NCBI RefSeq assembly: GCF_963674925.1
Contig: NZ_OY771647.1
Location: 1,689,501 to 1,753,500 of the forward strand
Reading direction: 5' to 3'
Length of the DNA stretch: 64,000 nucleotides
Source: an uncultured Draconibacterium sp.
GTDB lineage: Bacteria > Bacteroidota > Bacteroidia > Bacteroidales > Prolixibacteraceae
In this document: piece by piece, positions 1 to 8,719 of the stretch
Layout: each line of letters begins with the position of its first letter
Numbering within the stretch: position 1 is the stretch's first letter
Program-made: the position numbers and the translations under genes
The notes under the pieces: generated by a model
Told to the model about the DNA's origin: nothing
Database searches by the model: none
The model's input: the letters and a program-made list of their open reading frames with translations, nothing else

Positions 1-342
1 GATACAACAAGTGTTGCTGCCTCGGTTGCCGAAATTGAATCGCCGGCTGCAACGGGTAAACGTATTATGCAAAATATCGGTTGTTTTGCCTGTCACACAC
101 TGGATGGGACCAAACTGGTTGGACCAAGTTTTAAAGGTATTTGGGGCGAAGAACAAACGGTAAAAACCGGTGGCCAAACACGGCAGGTTATGGTTGACGA
201 GGAATATATCCGAAAATCAATTTACGATCCGAATGCCGATGTTGTGGATGGATACAATAAAGGATTAATGGTATCCTACGAAGGGCAACTTTCGGATGAG
301 GACATCGACAATATAATTGAATACCTGAAAACCGTGAAGTAA
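1..342 (+). CDS. coxB: C-terminal cytochrome c domain, probably of cytochrome c oxidase subunit II (5' partial)
   Basis: The frame is open from the first base, so the gene starts before the window. The visible 113 residues form one class I cytochrome c domain: a CFACH heme-binding motif (residues 29-33 of the visible part), a GPSFKGIWG segment, and the distal methionine region GLMVSYEGQLSDEDI, ending IIEYLKTVK. The pattern of a GG loop, then DEEYIRKSI, then DPNADVVDGY is typical of the cytochrome c domain fused to the C-terminus of caa3-type oxidase subunit II. It would accept electrons and pass them to CuA at the periplasmic face. The next gene is the heme-O synthase ctaB, which supports an oxidase locus. 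The CuA domain is not visible, so a free-standing c-type cytochrome remains possible. Confidence 0.75.
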   Translation, partial: DTTSVAASVAEIESPAATGKRIMQNIGCFACHTLDGTKLVGPSFKGIWGEEQTVKTGGQTRQVMVDEEYIRKSIYDPNADVVDGYNKGLMVSYEGQLSDEDIDNIIEYLKTVK

Positions 343-351
343 GAACAAGGC

Positions 352-409
352 AAAAGTTGAGGACAGCTATGCTGGACGAAATCCCGATCGTTGCATCGGG
401 AGCAAAAGG
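352..409. repeat. Dispersed hairpin repeat, copy 1 (inverted copy at 50839-50896)
   Basis: This 58-bp stretch between coxB and ctaB contains the hairpin TCCCGAT-6 nt-ATCGGGA. It matches, in reverse orientation, the stretch at 50839-50896 with only a few differences. Shared blocks include aaaagttgaggacagct and ggacgaaatcccga. The loop and stem edge vary compensatorily (TCCCGAT/ATCGGGA here, TCCCGAC/GTCGGGA there), so the fold appears to be kept. Confidence 0.7.
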
Positions 410-508
410 AAGGATTAAGGATTGATTTGTAATTGAGTGAATGAGTAGGCAAAAAACAGTAGGCAAAATGTATTGTGGCTTAATTGATCTATGTGGTTTA
501 AATAAATA

Positions 509-1369
509 ATGAAACAACAGCTAAAAATAATATACGAATTGGGCAAGGTGCGAATATCGCTGCCCATTGCTTTGTCGGCATTAACGGGTTATGTGCTTTT
601 TACGCACGATGTTGATGCGCAAGGGTGGTTGTTGTTGTTGGGTGTATTTTTTATGGCATGCAGTTCAAGTGTTCTTAATCACTGGCAGGAGCGCGATGTT
701 GATGCACAAATGCCACGTACAAAAGACCGTCCGCTACCATCAGGTAGAATTAGCCCAAAAAATGCATTTTTGGTAGCTATTGGTTTTGCAGTTCTTGGCT
801 CAGTCATTCTTATTTTTAGTAATCCGCCAATGGCTTTGCTTTTAAGCTGGTTAACGCTTTTCTTTTACAACGGCGTTTACACACCGCTAAAAAAAGTATC
901 GGCGTTTGCCGTAATTCCCGGATCGATGGTAGGCGCAATTCCACCTATGATCGGTTGGGCCGGAGCAGGTGGAAGTCTCACATCAGAAGTTATTCTAATG
1001 GTAGCCGCCTTCTTTTTTATCGGGCAAATACCGCATTTCTGGTTGCTTCTGTTGATGTTTGGTGAGCAATACAAACTGGCAAAAATGCCCAGTCTGAACC
1101 AGCTTTTTTCTGAACTACAAATAAAACGGGTAACCTACACCTGGATTCTCACAACAATTGCATCCGCATTTCTGGTTATCTTTTTTGTTATCGGCAACAA
1201 ACTCATCATGTTTCTGCTGATGTTTTACATCTTTTATCTGCTGTCGTCGCTCACCATGGCGGTATTCGTACAGGACGAATTTAAAGTGCGTCCATCATTC
1301 TACAAACTCAACTTCCTTTACCTTTTTATGATGATCTTTTTAATTGTTGACAGTTTGGTTCACACATAA
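509..1369 (+). CDS. ctaB: Protoheme IX farnesyltransferase (heme O synthase)
   Basis: CtaB attaches a farnesyl group to heme B to make heme O, the precursor of heme A for cytochrome oxidases; it is an integral inner-membrane enzyme. The 286-residue product is hydrophobic with about eight or nine membrane segments. It carries the UbiA-superfamily prenyl-diphosphate motif in the form NHWQERDVDAQM (about residues 57-68), followed by KDRPLPSGR, then YTPLKK, IGWAGAGG and IPHFW, all typical of the CtaB/CyoE branch. Length is normal for the family. It follows the cytochrome c domain of an oxidase subunit on the same strand after 166 bp, which fits a cytochrome oxidase assembly locus. The start is the first in-frame ATG after an A-rich leader. 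Confidence 0.92.
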   Translation: MKQQLKIIYELGKVRISLPIALSALTGYVLFTHDVDAQGWLLLLGVFFMACSSSVLNHWQERDVDAQMPRTKDRPLPSGRISPKNAFLVAIGFAVLGSVILIFSNPPMALLLSWLTLFFYNGVYTPLKKVSAFAVIPGSMVGAIPPMIGWAGAGGSLTSEVILMVAAFFFIGQIPHFWLLLLMFGEQYKLAKMPSLNQLFSELQIKRVTYTWILTTIASAFLVIFFVIGNKLIMFLLMFYIFYLLSSLTMAVFVQDEFKVRPSFYKLNFLYLFMMIFLIVDSLVHT

Positions 1370-1434
1370 AGTTGTGTTACCCCACTGTGCCGTTTATTTT
1401 AACTACATTTGTAAGCACATATTAAAAGTATTGA

Positions 1435-2688
1435 ATGACGTTTGAAGAACTTGGCATTAATTACGATTTATTGGATGCCATAGAATACATGGGATTTAAA
1501 AATGCTACTCCGATTCAGGAGCAGGCAATTCCCATCATCCTGGAAGGTAGCGACCTTATTGCCTGTGCCCAAACCGGTACAGGAAAAACCGCAGCTTTTT
1601 TACTCCCTATTCTTGATTTAATTGCCGATTTACCCGGTGGAGAAACCTCAACGCTGATTATTGTACCAACACGCGAGCTGGCCATGCAAATCGATCAGCA
1701 GGTACAGGGAATTGGCTATACCATGGGGATTCATTCCATTGCCTTGTACGGCGGTGGCGATGGCGACGAATGGGGCCAACAAAAAAGAGCACTTACCAAA
1801 GGAGCCGACATTATTATCGCTACCCCCGGAAAACTGATCTCGCACCTGAACCTGGGATACGTAAAATTTGATAAGATCGAATTTCTGATTCTCGATGAGG
1901 CCGACCGAATGCTCGACATCGGTTTTTACGAAGACATCACCAAGATTATTTCATATCTGCCAAAAGAGCGCCAAACGCTGATGTTTAGTGCAACAATGGC
2001 ACCAAAGATCAGGAAACTGGCATCGGAGATTCTCAATAAACCAAAAGAGATAAACATTGCCATGTCGAAACCGGCAGAAGGCGTGTTGCAGGCCGCGTAC
2101 CTTATTTACGATAAACAAAAGGGCGATTTGGTGGCGCACCTTATTTCGGAAAACCCGGATTACAGCAGTGTTATCATTTTCTGCTCAACCAAGCGGGTAA
2201 CCAACGAATTAGCAAAAAGGCTTAAAAAGAAAGGTTTTGATGCCGAAGCTATTTCTTCGGATCTGGAACAGAAAGACCGCGAAAGTGTGCTGAATGGATT
2301 TCGCTCAAGACGAATTCGTATTTTGGTGGCTACAGACGTAATGAGCCGCGGTATCGATATTAAAGACATTAACCTGGTGATCAACTACGATGTGCCGGGC
2401 GATGCCGAAGATTATGTGCACCGCGTTGGACGTACTGCGCGTGCCGACTCAACAGGTGTGGCACTTACCCTGGTGAACGAAGACGACATGTACAAGTTTC
2501 ATCGTATTGAGGAGCTGATCGAGCGCGAAGTATTTAAGATTCCGCTACCCGAACAGTTTGGAGAAGGCCCGGAATGGCGAACTCCTTCGAAAGGGAAAAA
2601 GCACGGACACGGGAAATTTCATAAATACAAAAAAGGAACCAGCCAGCACAAACACCGCAAGTCGTACCAGCAAAAGAAAAAGCAATAA
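1435..2688 (+). CDS. DEAD-box ATP-dependent RNA helicase (RhlB/RhlE type)
   Basis: ATP-driven RNA unwinding enzyme of superfamily 2, expected in RNA decay or ribosome assembly. All core motifs are readable: Q motif FKNATPIQEQ (21-30), motif I AQTGTGKT (45-52), PTRELAMQ, TPGKL, motif II DEAD (154-157), SAT (185-187), and in the second RecA lobe IIFCSTK, ATDVMSRGID and YVHRVGRTAR. The last 35 or so residues are a Lys/His-rich basic tail (GKKHGHGKFHKYKKG and so on), a common RNA-binding extension. At 417 residues the length is usual. The start is the first ATG, at the helicase N-terminus MTFEELG. It stands alone, downstream of ctaB by 65 bp. Which Rhl subfamily it belongs to cannot be settled from motifs. 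Confidence 0.95.
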   Translation: MTFEELGINYDLLDAIEYMGFKNATPIQEQAIPIILEGSDLIACAQTGTGKTAAFLLPILDLIADLPGGETSTLIIVPTRELAMQIDQQVQGIGYTMGIHSIALYGGGDGDEWGQQKRALTKGADIIIATPGKLISHLNLGYVKFDKIEFLILDEADRMLDIGFYEDITKIISYLPKERQTLMFSATMAPKIRKLASEILNKPKEINIAMSKPAEGVLQAAYLIYDKQKGDLVAHLISENPDYSSVIIFCSTKRVTNELAKRLKKKGFDAEAISSDLEQKDRESVLNGFRSRRIRILVATDVMSRGIDIKDINLVINYDVPGDAEDYVHRVGRTARADSTGVALTLVNEDDMYKFHRIEELIEREVFKIPLPEQFGEGPEWRTPSKGKKHGHGKFHKYKKGTSQHKHRKSYQQKKKQ

Positions 2689-2693
2689 AAGTT

Positions 2694-2737
2694 TTGAACG
2701 CAGATAACACTGATTTAGGTGATTATCGCTGAAAGGA
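2694..2737. repeat. ATCTGCG/ATCAGCG-type dispersed repeat fragment, related to 55403-55495
   Basis: Directly after the helicase stop lies gaacgcagataacactgatt followed by ttaggtgattatcgctgaaa. The reverse complement of the argD-argC spacer (55470-55493) begins gaacgcagataacacagatt, almost the same. Strings of this alternating cgcagat/atcagcg kind are common intergenic repeats in Bacteroidota. Confidence 0.55.
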
Positions 2738-2740
2738 AAA

Positions 2741-3160
2741 GTTAAAACATAAAGCCTCGCAGACACAATTTTTTTGTACCACATAGGCACATAGGGAACG
2801 AATAGAATTTTGCCGACTGTTTTTTGCCTACTGCCTACTCGTTCTGAAATCAAAAATAGTTAATCATCATTCGAAATTGTTTTTCGATGTGGGTTTTCCT
2901 GAAAAGGAGATGGCTTGTTTTGGTACGAATCGCTTAAAAAAGAAGTAGAAGTTTAAACACAAAGACCCGAAGGCACAATTTTTTTTGTACCACATAGGCA
3001 CATAGGGAACGAATAGAATTTTGCCGACTGTTTTTTGCTTACTGCCTACTCATTCTGAAATCAAAAATCGTTAATCATCATTCGAAATTCTTTTTCGATG
3101 TAGGTTTCCCTGAACGTGAGATGGCTTGCTTCGGCACTAACCGTTTAAAAAAGAAATAAA
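2741..3160. repeat. Tandem duplication of a ~210-bp non-coding unit
   Basis: Two consecutive copies (about 2741-2950 and 2951-3160) fill the gap between the helicase and the spondin gene. The run from tttgtaccacataggcacat through the gttaatcatcattcgaaatt block to gatggcttg recurs with an offset of 210-211 bases and roughly 90 percent identity by eye. No reading frame runs through either copy. Each copy contains one GTTAATCATCATTCGAAATT block, which belongs to the repeat family that also borders the element inside carAB. Confidence 0.9.
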
Positions 3161-3188
3161 AAAATCCACCGGTTTTCACCGGCGGATT
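3158..3188 (-). terminator. Rho-independent terminator of the spondin-type gene
   Basis: Read on the minus strand, ATCCGCCGG-TGAAAA-CCGGTGGAT forms a nine-pair stem with one G-U pair and is followed by seven T. It lies 23 bases past the stop codon of the spondin-type gene. Confidence 0.85.
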
Positions 3189-3210
3189 CTTTACTCACAT
3201 TTTCCCTCGT

Positions 3211-4413
3211 TTATTTACTTTTTCTGATTGTAACCTTAATAATTTTATCTACGTCAGGATACATGAAGCCGTCGTCAAGCAAACGAACTACGCCGCCTTC
3301 ATCTTCATCCATCGATTTTGTTCCCGGGTATTCATTTACTTCCGTACCGGCATCCCACAACATCACTTCTTCGGTAATGTCCTGGGCATCGTTTCCAAAG
3401 TTCAACTTAATACCACTGTCGCCAAAGGCAAAGAAGATATCGTTGGAGTTGCCCAACATACTGGCAATACTTAAATACTGGTTGGGTTTTGCATCAATGC
3501 TAAAGGTGTATTTATCGCCGGGGAAAAGTGGGCCTGCACTGTTTTTTCCGTCAGGTACAGCATAAGCACCTGCGTGATATCCCATACCAATCAGACTGGC
3601 AGCCAAATCGCCCGGATTTCCGGTTTCGGCCAATAGCTCCAATCCTTCGCCACGGTCGGCTGTGTTGTTGGTAAAGATGGGCATTTCGTCTTTTGAATGC
3701 ACTGCCCAAAGCACGGGAGCCACAGGCGATACATAACCGCTATGCATTTCCAGGTATTCACCCAGCGGACCTGCATTTCCTGTTTCAGCTAATGCTTCCA
3801 AGCCCATTCCGTAGTCCAGCTCGCCATCCATAAAAATCGGGTGTTGATCCATTGAGTGAACCACCCATGCTACCGGAGATAGCGGTGTTGCTGATCCCGG
3901 AAGTACATTGATCGTTAGTGTAAACATACTTTCACCATTGTAATCAAGAATTACCTCAATGTTTTCTTCTGTTGTGGAAACCATGCCAATAGGATTACTT
4001 TCCTCTTCGTCTGTTGTCGATCCGTCAACCTCTGTTCCGGCATCCCACAAATAAACCATGTTGGTAATATCGCCTTCCAGCGCCGATCCTCCGGGGAATA
4101 GTTCAATCCCGTCATCAGCGGGGGCATAAAACCAGTCGTTTGATGCGCCGTACATCGATGCAAATGATAATTTGTGACTTGGTCCGGCATGAAAATGAAC
4201 CGTTATGGTTTCGCCGGGATGTGCCGGAGGAGTAGCATCGCCGCCGGTAACGCCAAACTCGGCACCTGCCTCAAAATAGTGGTAGGGCACCGAAACGTTT
4301 TCAACCGTTATCGTGTACATTTCTGCCGGAACATCAATCATTTCGTCTTTTTCGCAACGTGTAAAAAGGATTACAGCCAACACTGCTGCCATTGTAAATC
4401 GTAATGCTTTCAT
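3211..4413 (-). CDS. Spondin-domain lipoprotein with two spondin-like halves
   Basis: A 400-residue exported lipoprotein: the start chosen at 4413 (MKALRF) gives a signal peptide ending in the lipobox LFTRC; an upstream in-frame ATG at 4464 would place a polar stretch before the signal. Two spondin-N-like domains are visible. Both carry the pattern LSxASMxGxSND, then a GI-L strand, then LWDAGTEV (first half about residues 50-140, second about 285-385). Between them a shorter unit is repeated: HSMDQHPIF with GLEALAETGNAG, and HSKDEMPIF with GLELLAETGNPG. The spondin fold binds divalent metal in eukaryotic matrix proteins; the function of bacterial members is unknown. It is monocistronic, with its own terminator downstream. 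Confidence 0.85.
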   Translation of the reverse strand: MKALRFTMAAVLAVILFTRCEKDEMIDVPAEMYTITVENVSVPYHYFEAGAEFGVTGGDATPPAHPGETITVHFHAGPSHKLSFASMYGASNDWFYAPADDGIELFPGGSALEGDITNMVYLWDAGTEVDGSTTDEEESNPIGMVSTTEENIEVILDYNGESMFTLTINVLPGSATPLSPVAWVVHSMDQHPIFMDGELDYGMGLEALAETGNAGPLGEYLEMHSGYVSPVAPVLWAVHSKDEMPIFTNNTADRGEGLELLAETGNPGDLAASLIGMGYHAGAYAVPDGKNSAGPLFPGDKYTFSIDAKPNQYLSIASMLGNSNDIFFAFGDSGIKLNFGNDAQDITEEVMLWDAGTEVNEYPGTKSMDEDEGGVVRLLDDGFMYPDVDKIIKVTIRKSK

Positions 4414-4606
4414 TTTTTTTGATTTTAATGTTAACTCACAACAAAATTCCGAATAAAGTATCACGACAATATCACAAGGATTTCAAGCTTTTATAAACTT
4501 TTTTAATGGTTCTGTGATTGGTAGGGGTTTGGTTTTTAGGAGGTTGTGAATTAAGACAATTAGAGGATCAACTCTTGTCTGCAATTTAAAAATGTTTTAG
4601 CTCATT

Positions 4607-4913
4607 TTCGTCCGGAAGAACCAAGAGTTTCGATCATCTCTCTTCGCCGGACGATTCAAGACACATTATTCTGACCCGGGGCGACGTAATTCGTTGAATT
4701 ACTCTGCCCCGGGCTATAATAAAACGCACTTTCAGCGCTTTTTATTCAAAGAACTACAACCAGTAGAATATTACAGGGCTGAAAGTCCGTAATATTTCAG
4801 CCCAGGGTAAAACGAAACGCCGGACGGCGGAGAGTGTCGCCCGGGGAGAATAAGATTAATTGAAAATAGGTGCAATCGCTAATTCTATTGAAAATGTGGC
4901 CTGCTATGCGCCG
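4607..4913. repeat. ~300-bp palindromic repeat element, copy A (copy B at 16998-17287)
   Basis: This fills most of the gap between the spondin gene and the two-component pair. The head is a ~50-bp hairpin unit opening TTCGTCCG, with AGAACCA and TTCGATC inside, and closing TCTTCGCCGGACGATT; TCGTCCG and CGGACGA are the arms. The body holds GC-rich dyads (cccggggc...gccccggg; gggctgaaa...tttcagccc). The tail reads ggtgcaatcgctaa, then ctattgaaaa and atgcgcc. Copy B has the same head and tail in the same order around a different body. No reading frame spans it. Confidence 0.75.
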
Positions 4914-5027
4914 CATATTGATCGGCCCTTCGATATCTTGTCCTTTATAATTTTTGTGAATTAAAAAGGATGTTGACTGATAGACCGGTGTCTCAACTGA
5001 TTAGTGGTGAATGTTTCAAATATATTT

Positions 5028-6497
5028 TTACGCCGTAAATGCTTTGGGCAGATCGAAGATAAATTTAGCCCCTTTCCCGTACTGGCTTTGCACCCGGATG
5101 TTCGAATGATGCAAATCGATGATCTTTTTAACAATGGCCAGTCCCAGTCCGGTACTGTTCTCGTCGTTACGGCCTTTAAAGTAACGCTGGAAAACGTTCG
5201 GCAGATCTTCCTGTTTAATACCCGGTCCGGAATCCACCACACGGATTTCCACTTTTTCGGGTTCCTTGGTATCAATTTCTATTTTTATACTGTCGCCTTC
5301 GCGGCAAAATTTCATGGCATTATCGATCAGGTTTTGCAGCACCCGGTTAATCAGCGAAATATCGGCTTCTACCACAGGAACATTTTTCGCCATCACCGTA
5401 TCAATATTAATACCCTTTTTTTGTGAAAGGATACGGTATTTATTCACAATATCGTAAACCAGTTCCGAAATGGAAAAGGGTTCGGTGTGCAATTCTATCT
5501 GGTTGGTTTCCAGTTTCGATAATTCGAACAGTTCTTCCACCAGGCGCTGTAACCGGCCACAACTTTTAAAAATGATCTGATGGTATTTTTTCCGTTCTTC
5601 ATCCGAGATATTATCCTCTTTCAGTATCAATGTTTCTGCATAACCCTGGATAGAAGCCACGGGCGTACGCAAATCGTGCGACACATTGCTGATCAACTCG
5701 CGCCGAAGGTTGTCAACGCCTTCCAGTTCGCGAATGTTTTGCTCGATGGTGTCGGCCATCTGGTTAAAAACCAGCGCAATACGGTCGAGTTCGCCTTCGC
5801 TTTTTACCGCAATACGCGATGCCAGGTTTCCTGTTTTAAATTCCTGAATTCCGTCGATGATCGGGTTTAATTTTTTGGTGATCAGCCAAATGGCCAGCAA
5901 ACCCACCAGCGCCGAAATGATAAGAATAATGATAACCGAGCGGATGGACAGCCCCAGAATATAACTACCTAGTACGGTTTGCGCGGCCGAAACATATTCC
6001 TGGCTGGCCAAAACAATATAAATGTATCCTTTTAAAACTCCGTCTTCGGTAATGGTGGCGGCCGAGAAGGTTTTAAACTCACCCGGATTCCGCGGATCGT
6101 CGCCGTAAATAATACTGTGATCCGGATCGGCAATAAATTCCCGGATCGGCTCCAGGTTTACGTGCTCGAGTTTTACCACTTTATCAGGAGCTACATAATT
6201 CAGGATCTTTCCATTGGGATCGAGTAAATAGACTTCAACTATCGGGTTGATCACCATCATCGAGTGCATGATATCGGCAATGGCTTCGTCGCTGGCGATT
6301 TCGTCTTTCATCGCCGGCTTAATAACATCCACCATGCTGGTGGCCAGGTTGCGGTTCAGGCGCTGGTTAACCTCTACCGAATATTTGGCCGACGATTGTA
6401 CCGAAATATATAGCGCAATGGCCGTAAACATAAATAGCACCAGCAAGAATATGGCTGACACTTGTAGGTATAATCGGTTAAATATCTTTGTCCTCAT
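5028..6497 (-). CDS. Membrane-bound sensor histidine kinase
   Basis: A 489-residue HisKA-type kinase. Transmembrane segment 1 lies at about residues 11-33 and segment 2 at about 180-207; between them is an extracytoplasmic sensor region of about 145 residues of the sCache/PAS-like type. A HAMP linker follows (about 207-258), then the HisKA dimerisation helix with SHDLRTPVASIQGYAE, phospho-acceptor His274. The ATPase domain shows LQNLIDNAMKFC (N box), VDSGPGI and NSTGLGLAIVKKI. It is translated 12 bases after its response regulator in the same direction, so the two form one operon. The signal sensed cannot be inferred. Confidence 0.95.
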   Translation of the reverse strand: MRTKIFNRLYLQVSAIFLLVLFMFTAIALYISVQSSAKYSVEVNQRLNRNLATSMVDVIKPAMKDEIASDEAIADIMHSMMVINPIVEVYLLDPNGKILNYVAPDKVVKLEHVNLEPIREFIADPDHSIIYGDDPRNPGEFKTFSAATITEDGVLKGYIYIVLASQEYVSAAQTVLGSYILGLSIRSVIIILIISALVGLLAIWLITKKLNPIIDGIQEFKTGNLASRIAVKSEGELDRIALVFNQMADTIEQNIRELEGVDNLRRELISNVSHDLRTPVASIQGYAETLILKEDNISDEERKKYHQIIFKSCGRLQRLVEELFELSKLETNQIELHTEPFSISELVYDIVNKYRILSQKKGINIDTVMAKNVPVVEADISLINRVLQNLIDNAMKFCREGDSIKIEIDTKEPEKVEIRVVDSGPGIKQEDLPNVFQRYFKGRNDENSTGLGLAIVKKIIDLHHSNIRVQSQYGKGAKFIFDLPKAFTA

Positions 6498-6509
6498 AAT
6501 GTTTTGCTT

Positions 6510-7205
6510 TTAATTTTCTCTGAATTTGTATCCAACTCCCCAGGTGGTAAGTATATATTGCGGCTCGTTCATATTCGTCTCTATCTTCGAACGCAAACGG
6601 TTAATGTGCGAGTTAACGGTATGTTCAAATCCATCAAACTCGTAGCCCCAAATCTGGTTAAGCAACTGCATGCGCGTATACGTTCGTCCGGGGTGCGATG
6701 CCAGGTGAATCAGCAGATCGAATTCTTTTGGCGAAAGCTCAATCCGGTTCCCGTTTAATTCAACAATACGCATGCCTACATTAATGTACAGATCATCGAA
6801 ACGAAGTTCTTTTTCTTCCGTGTCATTTGGATTCTGAACCGAATCGTAACGCCGGAGCACCGCTTTTATACGCGCCAGCAATTCGCGAATACCAAAGGGT
6901 TTTGAGATGTAATCGTCGGCACCCATTTCAAGCCCGAGTACTTTGTCGATCTCTTCCGATTTCGATGTCAGCATTAAAATCGGGGTGTTTACCTTTTCCA
7001 TTCGCAGGCGTTTACAAATCTCAAAACCGTCGAGCAGTGGAAGCCGGAGATCGAGCAAAATAAAACGGTATTGGTTGTTCAGCGCTTTCATTAATCCGTC
7101 TTTTCCGTCGAAAGCTTTGTCAACTTCCAAATCCATATCGGCCAGGTGAATAGCTACCAATTCGGAAATATCCTTGTCGTCTTCAATGATCAATGCTTTT
7201 TCCAT
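6510..7205 (-). CDS. OmpR/PhoB-family response regulator
   Basis: A 231-residue two-domain regulator. The receiver domain (about 1-118) has the acidic pocket EDD (residues 8-10), phospho-acceptor Asp52 in LLDLRLPLLDGF, the conserved Thr in MLTSKSE, and the Lys of SKPFGIREL. The C-terminal winged-helix domain (about 133-229) ends TTWGVGYKF, the OmpR-class signature, preceded by EFDLLIHLASHPGRTYTR. It is the first gene of an operon with the adjacent histidine kinase. Confidence 0.95.
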   Translation of the reverse strand: MEKALIIEDDKDISELVAIHLADMDLEVDKAFDGKDGLMKALNNQYRFILLDLRLPLLDGFEICKRLRMEKVNTPILMLTSKSEEIDKVLGLEMGADDYISKPFGIRELLARIKAVLRRYDSVQNPNDTEEKELRFDDLYINVGMRIVELNGNRIELSPKEFDLLIHLASHPGRTYTRMQLLNQIWGYEFDGFEHTVNSHINRLRSKIETNMNEPQYILTTWGVGYKFREN

Positions 7206-7969
7206 GATAAAGTTTTCTAAGTTGAACAGCCGAAAGGTAGTTTGGTTTTATCACAGAAGTATCACAAAAGGGTAATTGTTGTGTTTCAGGGTCTTGTTTT
7301 TCAGGGTAATGGGTGAGTACTGCTTGTTTTCCTGAGAGCCGGAGTTGATGATCAGATTCCATAATTCTTCTTGACATAAGTCAAATAATGTCATAACTTA
7401 CATATGGATTTTTTCTGCCCCGGCATTAAAATCCAGAACAAGGTAAGCGGAAACCCATTAAAATTAACCGGACATGGGGTGTTGGATGGGTACACCCTAA
7501 AGCACGTTCTTATTTTCTGAAAAGAAGACAAGTATAATGACCGACAAATCTTCTTTACAATTAAGCGAACAGGAGTAAAACGAAGTTAGTATCGCTATTC
7601 AGACTTTGGTATCGATGCTCGAATCAAAGTGATAACCTTTACGCCTGAAGAGCGTATAAGGTTGCCTAAATTGGGTGATAAAACAGTGGCTTTTGTTGAA
7701 ACGGCGATTGAATATACGTCCTGAAATATAACTTTAAAAAGGAACCGACCTTCGGTATTTGAAGGAATTACCTGGTCATGGTTCGACAAAAACCACAGAG
7801 ATTTTATGCACGTAAGCAAAAGTTCTCTGCACAAAATAACAAGCCCGTTAGACCGGAATTTAGAGGATAAAACAAATAATAACAATAGTTCCGCAAGTAG
7901 CAGCCAAAATAGGAATATAAGCACCTTACACATATACATACGTTATGCTCAAATTAAAGTGAAAAACAA
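7206..7969. other. 764-bp intergenic region with decayed coding sequence
   Basis: Between the response regulator and the CPBP gene there is no intact gene. The first 300 bases show no clear feature. The middle holds the broken gene at 7537-7724. The last 240 bases are A-rich and end ACATATACATACGTTATGC just before the CPBP gene; this resembles the CATATACGTTAGC that precedes the orphan lipoprotein gene at 29076. Confidence 0.5.
7537..7724 (+). pseudogene. Degenerate small protein gene (TPEER..LPK.GDK family)
   Basis: Frame 1, from the ATG at 7537, reads MTDKSSLQLSEQE, a stop, then NEVSIAIQTLVSMLESK and a second stop. Near 7627 the coding signal shifts to the frame running 7593-7724, which reads FTPEERIRLPKLGDKTVAF and stops after VETAIEYTS. 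Joined, these look like a small hypothetical protein family (recalled from Bacteroidota and cyanobacteria) with a helical N-terminus followed by LTPEER-x-LPKMGDK-x-FV. It is broken by one in-frame stop and one frameshift, and its C-terminus is missing. The family assignment comes from recall of the motif only. Confidence 0.4.
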
Positions 7970-8719
7970 ATGGACATAAATGTGGAACAAGGAATAAGCG
8001 CCCGAATTGGTAAACAATTACATACAAATCGACTAGTTAAAGTAGGTGAAATCTTATTGGTATTTATTTCTGCCTTTATCCTTATTCGATTAATGAATCC
8101 TGTCGTTGGAGACGATCTTATTTTAAAACAAGCCGTAGTTTGGATAGCAAATATTCTGATGCTAATTATTGTATGGACCGGTCTTAAACTTCGTGGTGAA
8201 AGTTGGAATAATTTTGGGTTAACCTTTAAATCCATTTCCTGGAGAGAAGGCACAAAAATGTTTCTGCTTTCCCTTTTTGTTTTTGTTTTGGCAGTGGCTG
8301 GTTTCTTTATAGGATCTATTATAATGGCCAGCATAACAGGCATTCCAGACAGTGCAGACATGAGTGGGTATGATTTTTTGAAAGACAATATTGGAATGCT
8401 CCTTGTAACATTAGGAGGTGTGTATATTGTTTCTTCTTTTGGCGAGGAGGTGATTTACAGAGCTTTCTTAATCAACAGAATCTCAGAACTTGGATTAGAT
8501 ACAAAAAAGGGAAGAATCATAGTGATTATTCTTAGTTCAATTATTTTTGGATTAGTTCATTATGAGTGGGGCTCAATGGGAATTGTGCAAACTGGTTTTA
8601 TGGGATTAGCTCTTGGTATATGTTATATCAAATTCAAAAAAAGGCTTTGGATACTGATTTTAGCACATGCATATATGGATACTATCCTTCTGGTACAAAT
8701 GTATATTGCGAGCAATTAA
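7970..8719 (+). CDS. CPBP-family intramembrane metalloprotease (Abi/CaaX protease type)
   Basis: A 249-residue polytopic membrane protein with about seven hydrophobic segments. The active-site motifs of the CPBP (Rce1-like) family are present: SFGEEVIYRAFLINRI (EExxxR, about residues 152-167), FGLVHYEWG with the second-motif His, and LAHAYMDT near the C-terminus. Members cleave peptide bonds inside the membrane; bacterial roles range from bacteriocin immunity to anchoring functions, and none can be assigned here. It stands alone in an A+T-rich accessory stretch, preceded by a decayed gene and followed by 291 bp without an intact gene. Confidence 0.88.
   Translation: MDINVEQGISARIGKQLHTNRLVKVGEILLVFISAFILIRLMNPVVGDDLILKQAVVWIANILMLIIVWTGLKLRGESWNNFGLTFKSISWREGTKMFLLSLFVFVLAVAGFFIGSIIMASITGIPDSADMSGYDFLKDNIGMLLVTLGGVYIVSSFGEEVIYRAFLINRISELGLDTKKGRIIVIILSSIIFGLVHYEWGSMGIVQTGFMGLALGICYIKFKKRLWILILAHAYMDTILLVQMYIASN

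Noticed and set aside
2741..3160. CRISPR-like repeat
   Set aside because: Only two 210-bp units with no spacers; it is a plain tandem duplication.
7970..8719. Bacteriocin immunity or phage-defence role for the CPBP protease
   Set aside because: No bacteriocin, toxin or defence gene is adjacent. The family alone does not justify the claim.
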